Source of the DNA: an uncultured Treponema sp. | GTDB taxonomy: Bacteria; Spirochaetota; Spirochaetia; Treponematales; Treponemataceae | Assembly (NCBI GenBank): GCA_937877535.1 | Contig: CALFJF010000013.1 | Location: 1-23,660 of the forward strand | Length of the DNA stretch: 23,660 nt | Direction: 5' to 3' | Made by a program: the position numbers and the translations under genes | Notes under the pieces: generated by a model | Database searches by the model: none | What the model was told of the DNA's origin: nothing | What the model saw: only the letters and a program-made list of their open reading frames with translations | Shown: positions 17,084-23,578 of the stretch, one piece after another | How the letters are laid out: every line of letters starts with the position of its first letter | Numbering within the stretch: the first letter of the stretch is position 1

Positions 17084-17112
17084 ATATTAGCGGAGAAATC
17101 GAAAAAATCAAA
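17084..17112 (-). promoter_or_regulatory. Probable promoter of the PEGA-protein gene
   Basis: On the minus strand, TTTGAT (17107-17112) and TAATAT (17084-17089) are 17 bp apart. The transcript would start near 17077, about 14 bases before the ATG and just upstream of the AAAGGA ribosome site. The region is A/T rich, so chance similarity is possible. Confidence 0.45.
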
Positions 17113-17148
17113 GGCGGAAAGAAAAGCGCGATTTTGGACGATTGCGGT

Positions 17149-18183
17149 TTATTTTAATTCTTTGAGCGGGTCAATCGGATTTCCGTTTTCGCGCACTTCA
17201 AAATGCAAATGCGGACCTGTACTCATTCCTGTCGTTCCCACTTCGCCAATTTTGTCGCCACCAGAAACTTTTGCGCCCGCGCGAACGTCGATTTTTGAAA
17301 GATGCGCATACGTGCTCGTTTTTCCGTTTCCGTGGTCAAGCACAATGTAATTTCCGTAAACGACGTTCATGTTTTCAACCGTTTTGACCGTTCCGCTTTT
17401 GCACGCCGTAACGGGAGTTCCCATGGGAGCGGCAAGGTCGATTCCTGCGTGCAGTTTCCATTTTCCAGAAATCGGACTCGTTCTATATCCAAAGGGCGAC
17501 GTGAGAACTTTTTGCGGCAACGGCAATTTCATGCCTTTGTCGTTAAAAAACGCCACGAGCGTTCCCGTGAACAGTTTTTCTGGAAGGAATTTGTAATTTC
17601 GCCCGTTTAGAACGACGGGAATCCATTTTTTTTCCGCAGATTCATCGAGCAAAAACGATTCAAATTGTTTTTTTACAAGAATCTCAAAATCGTTTTTGGG
17701 AGAATCGGCAACGAACATTCCTTGAAGAACTGGCAAAATGAGCGTCATGCCAACGGCAAAATCTTCCACGGACGCAATTCCGTTCGCCGTTGAAAGCGTC
17801 GCCTGGCTTTGCCCCAATTCGCTTGCAAGATTTTTGAAATCTCGACTTTTTGACAAATCCTCTTTTTTTATCGTGTATGTATAACTTTTTAGAATAACCG
17901 TTCCATCTCTTCTATAATCGATAAAAGCCTGCTCGATTTCGTTTTCGTATTTTTGGAATTTTTGAGTTTCTTCCTTTTTTTTGATTTTTGTTTTTTCGTC
18001 GTCGGTTTTTGACGGATAAACGGGTTTTGAATATTCAAGATGTCCGCCGTCCAAAAATCCGCGCGGTTTCATCAAGTTTTGCATATCGGAAGCGAGCGGA
18101 AAACCCGTGTCTGAAAAAAGGCTTGAAAGCGCGAAAAATCCAAGATGTATAAAAATGATTTTTTTGATTTTGAAAAATGTCAT
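17149..18183 (-). CDS. Exported M23 family metallopeptidase (LytM-type)
   Basis: A 344-residue exported protein. The signal peptide has basic MTFFKIKK, a hydrophobic IIFIHLGFFALSSLF core and probable cleavage before D-T-G. A Lys/Glu-rich linker covers about 60-85. A LysM-like segment at about 101-150 (YTIKKEDLS, NLASELGQSQATLSTANGI, GMTLILP) probably binds peptidoglycan. The C-terminal M23 domain (about 225-340) has H-A-G-I-D with His245 and Asp249 as zinc ligands, a central His294 (TYAHLS) and H-L-H-F-E with His325/His327. All catalytic residues are present, so it should be an active endopeptidase rather than an EnvC-like activator. It begins at ATG 18181-18183 with no clear Shine-Dalgarno and two inverted repeats immediately upstream. 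It follows the four-helix membrane protein and precedes the PEGA protein on the same strand. Confidence 0.92.
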   Translation of the reverse strand: MTFFKIKKIIFIHLGFFALSSLFSDTGFPLASDMQNLMKPRGFLDGGHLEYSKPVYPSKTDDEKTKIKKKEETQKFQKYENEIEQAFIDYRRDGTVILKSYTYTIKKEDLSKSRDFKNLASELGQSQATLSTANGIASVEDFAVGMTLILPVLQGMFVADSPKNDFEILVKKQFESFLLDESAEKKWIPVVLNGRNYKFLPEKLFTGTLVAFFNDKGMKLPLPQKVLTSPFGYRTSPISGKWKLHAGIDLAAPMGTPVTACKSGTVKTVENMNVVYGNYIVLDHGNGKTSTYAHLSKIDVRAGAKVSGGDKIGEVGTTGMSTGPHLHFEVRENGNPIDPLKELK

Positions 18184-18188
18184 AGATT

Positions 18189-18205
18189 GATTTTCGGCGA
18201 AAATC
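18189..18205. repeat. Inverted repeat next to the M23 start codon
   Basis: GATTTTC (18189-18195) and GAAAATC (18199-18205) form a perfect 7-bp palindrome with a three-base centre, five bases upstream of the M23 ATG. It could be an RNA hairpin masking the start or an operator. Confidence 0.55.
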
Positions 18206-18210
18206 CGCGC

Positions 18211-18246
18211 CGACTTGTTCGGTAACGCCGTTTATTGAACAAGTCG
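18211..18246. repeat. Ten-bp inverted repeat upstream of the M23 gene
   Basis: CGACTTGTTC (18211-18220) and GAACAAGTCG (18237-18246) are perfectly complementary around a 16-base centre. No T-run follows, so it is not a standard terminator. It lies between the membrane protein stop and the M23 start and may be a dispersed repeat or a regulatory hairpin. Confidence 0.6.
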
Positions 18247-18267
18247 AACTCAAAAATAGCGGCATTT

Positions 18268-18660
18268 TTAGATTTTGTCGGATTTTCTCTTTGCGAATTC
18301 TGAAATTGCTCCGTAGAAAATGACGGCGAGCGCGATAACAAAAAGCGCGAAAAGCCGTTTTCCCAAAAGAACGAGCCAAATCGAAAGTGCCATTGCTAAA
18401 AAAACGAGCGCGATTTTTGCTATCAAAATGAAAAATCGAAAAAATCCAATCGAAATCGCTTTTTTTACAACGAACGTTGCAAAAAACAAAAAAATGCAGG
18501 CTAAAACCGCAATCGTGTATGCGCGTGGCGAAGAAACGGCGAATTTCCAAAGCGGCAAAACGAACGCGCACCCAAAAACGATGCACAAAAAAAGAAGCGC
18601 GACGATTTTTCCCGCCGAAGAAAGCAACGCGCCGTAACTATGAACGATTTTTTTTAACAT
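18268..18660 (-). CDS. Small four-helix membrane protein, unknown function
   Basis: The open frame runs upstream across the ferredoxin terminator and into the ferredoxin gene, but that part is a shadow. The real start is most likely ATG 18658-18660 (MLKKIVHSYGALLSS), giving 130 residues. Four hydrophobic segments at about 16-38, 47-66, 73-100 and 104-123 suggest four inner-membrane helices with basic ends (FAKRKSDKI at the C-terminus). I recognise no family. TACACT lies six bases before the ATG and there is no Shine-Dalgarno sequence, as for several other genes here. It is first in a minus-strand group with the M23 peptidase and PEGA protein, which hints at an envelope-related role without proving it. 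Confidence 0.7.
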   Translation of the reverse strand: MLKKIVHSYGALLSSAGKIVALLFLCIVFGCAFVLPLWKFAVSSPRAYTIAVLACIFLFFATFVVKKAISIGFFRFFILIAKIALVFLAMALSIWLVLLGKRLFALFVIALAVIFYGAISEFAKRKSDKI

Positions 18661-18672
18661 AAAAAAAGTGTA
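18661..18672 (-). promoter_or_regulatory. -10-like box directly before the membrane protein start
   Basis: On the minus strand, TACACT (18667-18672) lies six bases before the ATG at 18658-18660, separated only by a T-run. No convincing -35 exists at the right spacing. The arrangement resembles the histidine kinase start and suggests a leaderless mRNA. Confidence 0.35.
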
Positions 18673-18695
18673 GCGGATTTTTTGAGCAAAAAAAA

Positions 18696-18730
18696 GACTT
18701 CGCGCATTTTTGACTGTTTTGCACGAAGCC
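18696..18730. terminator. Rho-independent terminator of the ferredoxin gene
   Basis: GACTTCGCGC (18696-18705) pairs with GCACGAAGCC (18721-18730), ten pairs including two G-U, around a 15-base loop. On the minus strand a run of eight T follows, and on the plus strand TTTTTTG, so it may act in both directions. Confidence 0.8.
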
Positions 18731-18751
18731 TTTTTTGATTTTTGCGTAAAA

Positions 18752-18928
18752 TTACGCTTCTGGCGCGATTGCCGACACGGGGCATTCGCTTGCGCACGTG
18801 CCGCACGCAACGCATTTTGCCGCGTCAATCTGGCGGTGTCCGTCGCCTTCGCTGATTGCTCCAACGGGGCAATCAGGTTCGCACGTTCCGCAGTTCACGC
18901 ATGAACTTGAATCAATTTTGTATGCCAT
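18752..18928 (-). CDS. 2[4Fe-4S] bacterial-type ferredoxin
   Basis: A 58-residue protein reading MAYKIDSSSC and ending SAIAPEA. Two complete cluster motifs C-x2-C-x2-C-x3-C-P are present: C-V-N-C-G-T-C-E-P-D-C-P at 10-21 and C-V-A-C-G-T-C-A-S-E-C-P at 39-50. Each is followed by V-G-A-I or V-S-A-I. This is the classical clostridial-type ferredoxin that carries low-potential electrons in fermentative metabolism, for example with pyruvate:ferredoxin oxidoreductase or hydrogenase. It is cytoplasmic and monocistronic, with its own promoter and terminator. GAAGAGGT lies six bases before the ATG, a strong ribosome site. The presence of this protein fits an anaerobic host. Confidence 0.97.
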   Translation of the reverse strand: MAYKIDSSSCVNCGTCEPDCPVGAISEGDGHRQIDAAKCVACGTCASECPVSAIAPEA

Positions 18929-18956
18929 AATCGTACCTCTTCAAAAAAGATAAGAC

Positions 18957-18985
18957 ACTTTACCACCTGTATTTTTTGAAAACAA
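18957..18985 (-). promoter_or_regulatory. Promoter of the ferredoxin gene
   Basis: On the minus strand, TTGTTT (18980-18985) and TAAAGT (18957-18962) are 17 bp apart. The transcript would start near 18950, leaving about 20 bases of leader including the ribosome site. Confidence 0.5.
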
Positions 18986-19037
18986 GCATTTTTTCTCTTT
19001 TTGAGAACGAATTAGAAGCCGCTAACGTGCAAAAAAA

Positions 19038-19062
19038 ATGGAACGAATTTTGTTCGTCCCAT
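19038..19062. terminator. Rho-independent terminator of the lipoprotein gene
   Basis: ATGGAACGAA (19038-19047) pairs with TTCGTCCCAT (19053-19062) around a five-base loop. On the minus strand a run of eight T follows; on the plus strand a shorter T-run follows. It lies about 27 bp after the lipoprotein stop. Confidence 0.85.
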
Positions 19063-19088
19063 TTTTGCGCGTCTTTGAACAAAACGTC

Positions 19089-19400
19089 TTATTTGTAGTT
19101 AATCGCAATGCCGCTCATTTCATACGAATGGAAAACAAAAATGAGGAAAATCGTTGTCTTTTTGTCGATTTTCACGTTCACCACGTCGTCGGTTTCTGGG
19201 TACTGTTTTTTCGCTTCCTCGTAGAGTTTTGAGTAGCCCGATTTTGTTGCCGAGGTTTTTATTGAAACTCTGCCGAGCACTTCGTATGTGGAAGCGTCCG
19301 CCGGAAACTGTCCCGCGTCAGAAACAAAGCCCATTGACGTACAGCCTGTAAAAACGGCAACAAGGGCAACTGCGAAAAATGCCAAAAATGCTTTTTTCAT
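19089..19400 (-). CDS. Small predicted lipoprotein, unknown function
   Basis: A 103-residue protein with a lipoprotein signal: basic MKK, hydrophobic FLAFFAVALVAV, then F-T-G-C with the modifiable Cys at position 20, within the relaxed spirochaetal lipobox. The mature part is about 84 residues and includes YEVLGRVSIKTS, GYSKLYEEAKKQYP, DDVVNVKIDKK and a hydrophobic strand TTIFLIFVF near the C-terminus. The layout suggests a small alpha/beta domain. I cannot name a family with confidence. AGGAG lies nine bases before the ATG. It stands alone with its own promoter and terminator. The promoter spacer contains nine consecutive T on the coding strand, so its expression may be switchable. Confidence 0.85.
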   Translation of the reverse strand: MKKAFLAFFAVALVAVFTGCTSMGFVSDAGQFPADASTYEVLGRVSIKTSATKSGYSKLYEEAKKQYPETDDVVNVKIDKKTTIFLIFVFHSYEMSGIAINYK

Positions 19401-19435
19401 TTTTAATTTCTCCTAAAAAGTGAATTTGTAACTCG

Positions 19436-19463
19436 ACTATACAAAAAAAAAGCAGACTGTCAA
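19436..19463 (-). promoter_or_regulatory. Lipoprotein promoter with a homopolymer in the spacer
   Basis: On the minus strand, a perfect TTGACA (19458-19463), a 16-bp spacer and TATAGT (19436-19441). The spacer contains nine consecutive T (plus-strand A at 19443-19451). The transcript should start near 19429, about 29 bases before the ATG. Confidence 0.8.
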
Positions 19464-19513
19464 CAAGAGAAAAATCGAAAAAAATCAATCTTGAGGATTT
19501 TTAGGAAAATCTA

Positions 19514-19542
19514 TTGACGAAAATTTTTTGAAAAGGTATAGT
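19514..19542 (+). promoter_or_regulatory. Promoter of the tRNA-Gln/tRNA-Glu operon
   Basis: TTGACG (19514-19519), a 17-bp spacer and TATAGT (19537-19542) form a strong promoter. Transcription should start near 19549, about 20 bases before the mature tRNA-Gln 5' end. Confidence 0.8.
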
Positions 19543-19568
19543 GTCAATCATTCGTGCTTTTGCGTTAT

Positions 19569-19639
19569 TCCCCGATTGTGTAACGGTAGCACCTCAGATT
19601 CTGGTTCTGATTGTGGGGGTTCGAATCCTCCTTGGGGAA
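19569..19639 (+). tRNA. trnQ: tRNA-Gln (anticodon CTG)
   Basis: A complete cloverleaf of 71 bases. Acceptor stem TCCCCGA (19569-19575) pairs with TTGGGGA (19632-19638), discriminator A 19639. D stem GTGT/GCAC. Anticodon stem TCAGA/TCTGA with loop TTCTGGT, anticodon CTG at 19601-19603. T stem GGGGG/CCTCC with TTCGAAT loop. CCA is not encoded and must be added after processing. It reads CAG codons. It is followed after eight bases by tRNA-Glu. Confidence 0.95.
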
Positions 19640-19647
19640 TCTCAAAT

Positions 19648-19720
19648 GGTCCCTTCGAATATCGGTTTAGTTCGCCGCCCTCTCAAGGCGGAGAGATGGG
19701 TTCAACTCCCGTAGGGACCG
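19648..19720 (+). tRNA. trnE: tRNA-Glu (anticodon CTC)
   Basis: A complete cloverleaf of 73 bases. Acceptor stem GGTCCCT (19648-19654) pairs with AGGGACC (19713-19719), discriminator G 19720. D stem GAAT/GTTC. Anticodon stem CCGCC/GGCGG with loop CTCTCAA, anticodon CTC at 19682-19684. T stem ATGGG/CCCGT with TTCAACT loop. CCA is not encoded. It reads GAG codons and is cotranscribed with tRNA-Gln. Confidence 0.96.
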
Positions 19721-19725
19721 ATAAA

Positions 19726-19753
19726 AACGGCTTCAAACGAAGCCGTTTTTTTA
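19726..19753. terminator. Bidirectional terminator after the tRNAs
   Basis: Perfect stem AACGGCTTC (19726-19734) with GAAGCCGTT (19739-19747), loop AAAC, followed by a T-run on the plus strand. The minus strand also has a T-run after the hairpin, so it can end the response regulator transcript, whose stop is at 19751. Confidence 0.92.
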
Positions 19754-20509
19754 TTTTCCCTTAAAAAAATCGTCTATGCTTTTTACCAACGATTCAGCAT
19801 CTTGATTTTTCAAAAGGTATTTTTCAGGTTTTGCGGCAAGCACTTTCATAACGGTATCTTTGTCGTCTTTTCCAGTCAAAAAAATCACGGGAATATGAGC
19901 CGTTCGCTCGTCGCTTTTGAGCATTTCAAACACTTGCAGCCCGTTTGCACCAGGCATTTCGTAATCGAGCAAAATCAAATCCGCCTCGCTTTTTGAAAGA
20001 AACGTAATCGCGTTTAGACCAGAGTTTGCAAGAAAAACGTCGTAATCTTTTGAAAGACAATTTTGCATAAAATGCAACATCGTCGGCTCGTCGTCAACGA
20101 TTAAAAGGCGTTTTCTGTGCGAATTTGGTCCGCCGTGGAGTTTGAGAGTTCTGATTTTTTGAACGATTTCGCTTACGTTGAGCGGGCGCGGAAAAGCCGC
20201 CGAAACAAGGGCGCGTGGAAACGAGCGGTGCAATTCTTCAAGTTCTTGCGGCGTGCCAATTAAATACAGCACGCGGTCTGTTCCTTCCTCGGTGAGTTTT
20301 TCTTTCAAAAAATTGAGCGTTCCTTTGAATGGGCGCAAATCTTCTTCAAGATGAACGATAAAAATGTCTGGAAGTTCTTGAAGCAACTGGATTTCCACGA
20401 TGTCTGGCTCTACTTTTACGATTTCAAATTGTGCTTCGTGGAGTCCTTGTAAAACTGTTTTTACCAAAAAATTCTGCTTGTTGCAGACAAAAAGAATGCT
20501 GTTTTTCAT
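19751..20509 (-). CDS. Double-receiver response regulator without output domain
   Basis: A 252-residue cytoplasmic protein. The C-terminal receiver (about 134-250) is complete: Asp139/Asp140 (LLIVDDEP), phospho-acceptor Asp182 (LILLDYEMPG), Thr212 (IFLTGKDD) and Lys234 (EKYLLKN). The N-terminal 125 residues have a receiver-like pattern (SILFVCNKQNF, PDIFIVHLEEDL, VLYLIGTP, SAAFPRPL), but His replaces the acceptor Asp and the early acidic pair is missing, so it is probably a pseudo-receiver. No DNA-binding or enzymatic domain follows. Such regulators usually signal through protein contact or act as phosphate sinks in a relay. It lies 69 bp after the hybrid kinase, so it is the likely partner. 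TAGAAT lies six bases before the ATG and there is no Shine-Dalgarno sequence. Confidence 0.88.
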   Translation of the reverse strand: MKNSILFVCNKQNFLVKTVLQGLHEAQFEIVKVEPDIVEIQLLQELPDIFIVHLEEDLRPFKGTLNFLKEKLTEEGTDRVLYLIGTPQELEELHRSFPRALVSAAFPRPLNVSEIVQKIRTLKLHGGPNSHRKRLLIVDDEPTMLHFMQNCLSKDYDVFLANSGLNAITFLSKSEADLILLDYEMPGANGLQVFEMLKSDERTAHIPVIFLTGKDDKDTVMKVLAAKPEKYLLKNQDAESLVKSIDDFFKGK

Positions 20510-20544
20510 ACGTCGATTCTAAATCCAATTTCTCGATTTGGAAA
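20510..20544 (-). promoter_or_regulatory. Possible promoter of the response regulator gene
   Basis: On the minus strand, TTTCCA (20539-20544), a 17-bp spacer and TAGAAT (20516-20521) lie six bases before the ATG. The -35 matches consensus at four of six positions. If used, the mRNA would have essentially no leader. Confidence 0.4.
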
Positions 20545-20578
20545 GTGCGCACCGATTCGCGATGTTTCAAAATCGCGT

Positions 20579-23524
20579 TCAAACAAAATTCTCACCGTCT
20601 AAGGCTGCAAGAATTCCTGCTTGGTCAATCGCTTGCGTTTGCTTTTTTATCCGCTCGAATTTTTCCACTTCGTCTTTGGGAAGCGAATACGAATCGATTT
20701 CCTCGATTATCTTGTCAACCGTTGAAAAATCAAAGGCGAGCGTACTTTCGCGGAGCGCGTCGTAAGCGTTCAAAAGTTCGTCTTTTTGAATGAGCGGCTT
20801 TTCCGCCTTTTCATTTTTGGAAAACGACGCGAGATGTTCTTTGTACGTTTTGTAAAGCGAAAGCAGCGCGGGCGTTTTTTCTCGAATTGTATGAGCGTCG
20901 GCTTCGTCGCCTTTTTTTTCGAGTTCGCGCGCAAAATCCGAAAGTTCCGTCGCTCCAATAAGCCGTGCGCTGCTTTTGAGCGCGTGAACGAGAATCGTGT
21001 AATTTTTCCAATCGCCCGATTCGGCAAATTCTTCGATTTTTTTTGATTTTTCGTCGATTGCGCACACAAAATCTTTGAGCGCGTCGCGCAAAACGTCTGC
21101 ACTCCAGCAATTTTTGAGCGCGGTTTTTGCGTCGATTCCTTGGATTTTTTCAAATTCCTCGATTTCCGATTTTTCAAAATCGGTCGATTCGTTTGCGTTT
21201 TCGCTTTTTTGAGTCAGCGTGATTTTTTCCGAAGGAAGATATTTCAAAAGCATCGATTCGAGTTTAAAACCGTCCACGGGTTTTGAAAGATAATCGGTGA
21301 AACCTTCGTCAAGATACCGCTCTCTTGCTCCAGAAATCGCGTTTGCGGTCAGAGCAATGCACGGAACGCCCGCGTTTATCCAGTCTTCAATTTGATTCAT
21401 CGCTTTGAGCGTTTCGATTCCGTCCATGTTTGGCATTCTGTGGTCAATGAAAATCGCGTCGTATTTTTTTTCTCGAACGAGCGAAATGGCTGCAAGCCCG
21501 CTTTCCGCCGTGTCAATTTGAATTTCCGTTCTTTTCAAAAGTCCGCAAACAACCGTAAGATTGAGTTTTGTGTCGTCAACAACCAAAATTCTGGAAGCGG
21601 ACGCGTGAAAACGCTCCGTGTACGTTTCGTTTGCGTCAATGCTTTTTTTGTACGTTTTTGAAAAATCTCCGATTGGTTCCCAATTTTCAACGTGTTGCTT
21701 TACAGAAAACGAAAAATCCGAGCCTTTGCCGTATTCGCTTTGGACGTGCAACTCGCTTCCCATCATCGAAAGAAGCCGCTTCACGATATTCATGCCAAGC
21801 CCCGTTCCTTCAATCGTGCGGTTTTTCTCTTCTTCGATTCGCTCAAACGCGCTGTAGAGTTTTGGCAAATCCTCCGTTTTGATTCCGATTCCCGTGTCAA
21901 CAACGCGAAATGAAAGGTCGATTTCGCCTGCGTCTTTTTTTTGAAAATCCACAAAAAGCGTTACCGAGCCTTCTTTTGTATACTTTACAGCGTTCGTCAA
22001 AATGTTCAAAACGCATTGTTTTATGCGAACGTCGTCGCCTCTCAAAATGTGTGGCGTTTTTGGATTTACTTCCACGCGAAAATCGAGATTTTTGTCTTTT
22101 GCTCGCTTTGAAATCATGTTCACGAGGTCATTTATCGCAGAACTCAAGTCGTATTCCACGGGGAGAATTTCCATTTTGCCCGCTTCGATTTTTGAAAAAT
22201 CGAGAACGTCGTTTACGATTGCAAGAAGCGATTTTCCCGCGCTTTTTATGTCGGCAGCGTAAAGCCGCGTTTGCTCTTCGCGGCTTTCACGAAGAATCAT
22301 CTCGTCGAGTCCCAAAACCGCGTTTATGGGCGTGCGGATTTCGTGGCTCATATTTGAAAGAAACGCGCTTTTTGCTTTGTTTGCGCCAAGCGCGATTCGT
22401 AAATCTTCTTCAAGACGCTTTTCGTTTTTGATTTTTTCGATATAGCAAGAAAGTTTATCCGCCGTGGCGCACAGCGTTTTGTGCAAATCTTCGATTTCGT
22501 CGCCCGTTTTTATTTTTAGAAGATGAATGTCCAAAACAGATTGTTTTTCGTCTTCAACCACGTCGTTTGTAAAATCGCTCATTGCGGCGGTCATAAGTTG
22601 CACGGGAATTGCAATTTTGCTTTGCGCGTACACATTTGCAATAAGCACAAGCGGAATCGTTGCGTTCAAAAGAAGCAGCACGAGTTTTGCGTAATAACTC
22701 GGTCTGTGGTGTGCACTAACCGCGATTTTCAAAAATTGAGAGAGCGGATTCATGTCAGGATTCATCACGCGAACAAAAATCACGGCAAGCACAATGAGAA
22801 TCGCCGCTTCAAGCCAAAGCAAAATCATCAGTTTTGCGCTGATGTTCACTTTTCGGACGCGATTTTGTTCGAGTTGCCCGAATTGCTCAGAAAAATAAAG
22901 ACCAGAGAGCGTGAGCGTCTTTTTTTCTTCGCTTGCGTGTGAAAAATAGATTCGGGCAAAAATCGCCGTAATCGCGCTTATGCAAAAACAGCCTAAAAGC
23001 CAACAACGTGCAAGTAAAATATATGTTTCCATTTGACTTTTTTCGTCAAGCAGTCCAAAAATCAAAATGCTCGAAAATAAAAGAACAAAAGTAAACAAAA
23101 TGGGAGCGAAAAGCGTTTTTGACCATTTTTTGTACCAACGAAATCGCACGGGAATGCCTGCAACAAGTGCAGCAATAAGCATATTAAAATCTGTGAATGC
23201 AAATTCGCGTACAAAAAAAGAATGAAGCACAAATGCAAAAAACGTCATCATTGCAGCAGGAAATGTGCCAAAAAACGTTGAATACAAAAGAATCGTCAAA
23301 AGGTCAAGAATGTCAAACGCGGTTATTAAACCAAATTTGATGTCATCAGAAAATGCAACTATGCTCGTATGATGTATAAGCAAAATAAAAAGACAAATTG
23401 TTCCAAAAATAATTTGACCTTGTATCATTTTTTTGCGTTTTTTTGGCGGAAGAGAAGAGAGCATACACGCTTCGGAATCGCGATTTGATAAAATGGTGTC
23501 GAAAAAACTGCTCAGAAAAAACAT
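20579..23524 (-). CDS. Hybrid sensor histidine kinase (membrane sensor, HisKA, HATPase, REC, HPt)
   Basis: A 981-residue inner-membrane kinase starting at ATG 23522-23524. Several hydrophobic segments between about 36 and 300 form a membrane sensor with at least seven helices, followed by a HAMP-like linker (about 300-385). The kinase core has the phospho-accepting His394 in S-H-E-I-R-T-P-I-N, N box at about 511 (LTNAVKYT), G1 DTGIGI and G2 GTGLGM. The receiver has VDD (about 649), Asp694 (IFIDHRMP) and Lys748 (LSKP). The HPt domain has His847 (HALKSSARLIGA). This is a full BarA-like phosphorelay in one chain. No PAS or large periplasmic domain is visible, so the membrane region itself may sense. 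The frame extends to TTG 23560, but a strong promoter occupies those codons, so the shorter start is preferred. The response regulator lies directly downstream. Confidence 0.95.
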   Translation of the reverse strand: MFFLSSFFDTILSNRDSEACMLSSLPPKKRKKMIQGQIIFGTICLFILLIHHTSIVAFSDDIKFGLITAFDILDLLTILLYSTFFGTFPAAMMTFFAFVLHSFFVREFAFTDFNMLIAALVAGIPVRFRWYKKWSKTLFAPILFTFVLLFSSILIFGLLDEKSQMETYILLARCWLLGCFCISAITAIFARIYFSHASEEKKTLTLSGLYFSEQFGQLEQNRVRKVNISAKLMILLWLEAAILIVLAVIFVRVMNPDMNPLSQFLKIAVSAHHRPSYYAKLVLLLLNATIPLVLIANVYAQSKIAIPVQLMTAAMSDFTNDVVEDEKQSVLDIHLLKIKTGDEIEDLHKTLCATADKLSCYIEKIKNEKRLEEDLRIALGANKAKSAFLSNMSHEIRTPINAVLGLDEMILRESREEQTRLYAADIKSAGKSLLAIVNDVLDFSKIEAGKMEILPVEYDLSSAINDLVNMISKRAKDKNLDFRVEVNPKTPHILRGDDVRIKQCVLNILTNAVKYTKEGSVTLFVDFQKKDAGEIDLSFRVVDTGIGIKTEDLPKLYSAFERIEEEKNRTIEGTGLGMNIVKRLLSMMGSELHVQSEYGKGSDFSFSVKQHVENWEPIGDFSKTYKKSIDANETYTERFHASASRILVVDDTKLNLTVVCGLLKRTEIQIDTAESGLAAISLVREKKYDAIFIDHRMPNMDGIETLKAMNQIEDWINAGVPCIALTANAISGARERYLDEGFTDYLSKPVDGFKLESMLLKYLPSEKITLTQKSENANESTDFEKSEIEEFEKIQGIDAKTALKNCWSADVLRDALKDFVCAIDEKSKKIEEFAESGDWKNYTILVHALKSSARLIGATELSDFARELEKKGDEADAHTIREKTPALLSLYKTYKEHLASFSKNEKAEKPLIQKDELLNAYDALRESTLAFDFSTVDKIIEEIDSYSLPKDEVEKFERIKKQTQAIDQAGILAALDGENFV

Positions 23525-23530
23525 GATTTG

Positions 23531-23560
23531 ATTATAGCGCAAGTTTTGCGTTTTTTTCAA
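23531..23560 (-). promoter_or_regulatory. Kinase promoter with a palindrome in its spacer
   Basis: On the minus strand, TTGAAA (23555-23560) and a perfect TATAAT (23531-23536) are separated by 18 bp. TATAAT ends six bases before the ATG, so the mRNA is predicted to be leaderless. The spacer contains the inverted repeat CGCAA-AAC-TTGCG (23538-23550), a possible operator. Confidence 0.7.
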
Positions 23561-23578
23561 AATCCTAATTTTTATTTA

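Noticed and set aside
18035..18586. 183-codon minus-strand frame across the M23 start and the membrane protein gene
   Set aside because: It crosses the stop and start of two better-supported genes in another frame and includes the inverted repeats; it is a shadow.
18661..18864. N-terminal extension of the four-helix protein (68 residues)
   Set aside because: It reads through the ferredoxin terminator and into the ferredoxin gene in another frame; ATG 18660 is the natural start.
19528..19764. 78-codon plus-strand frame over the tRNA genes
   Set aside because: It coincides with two complete tRNA cloverleaves and their terminator, so it is not protein-coding.
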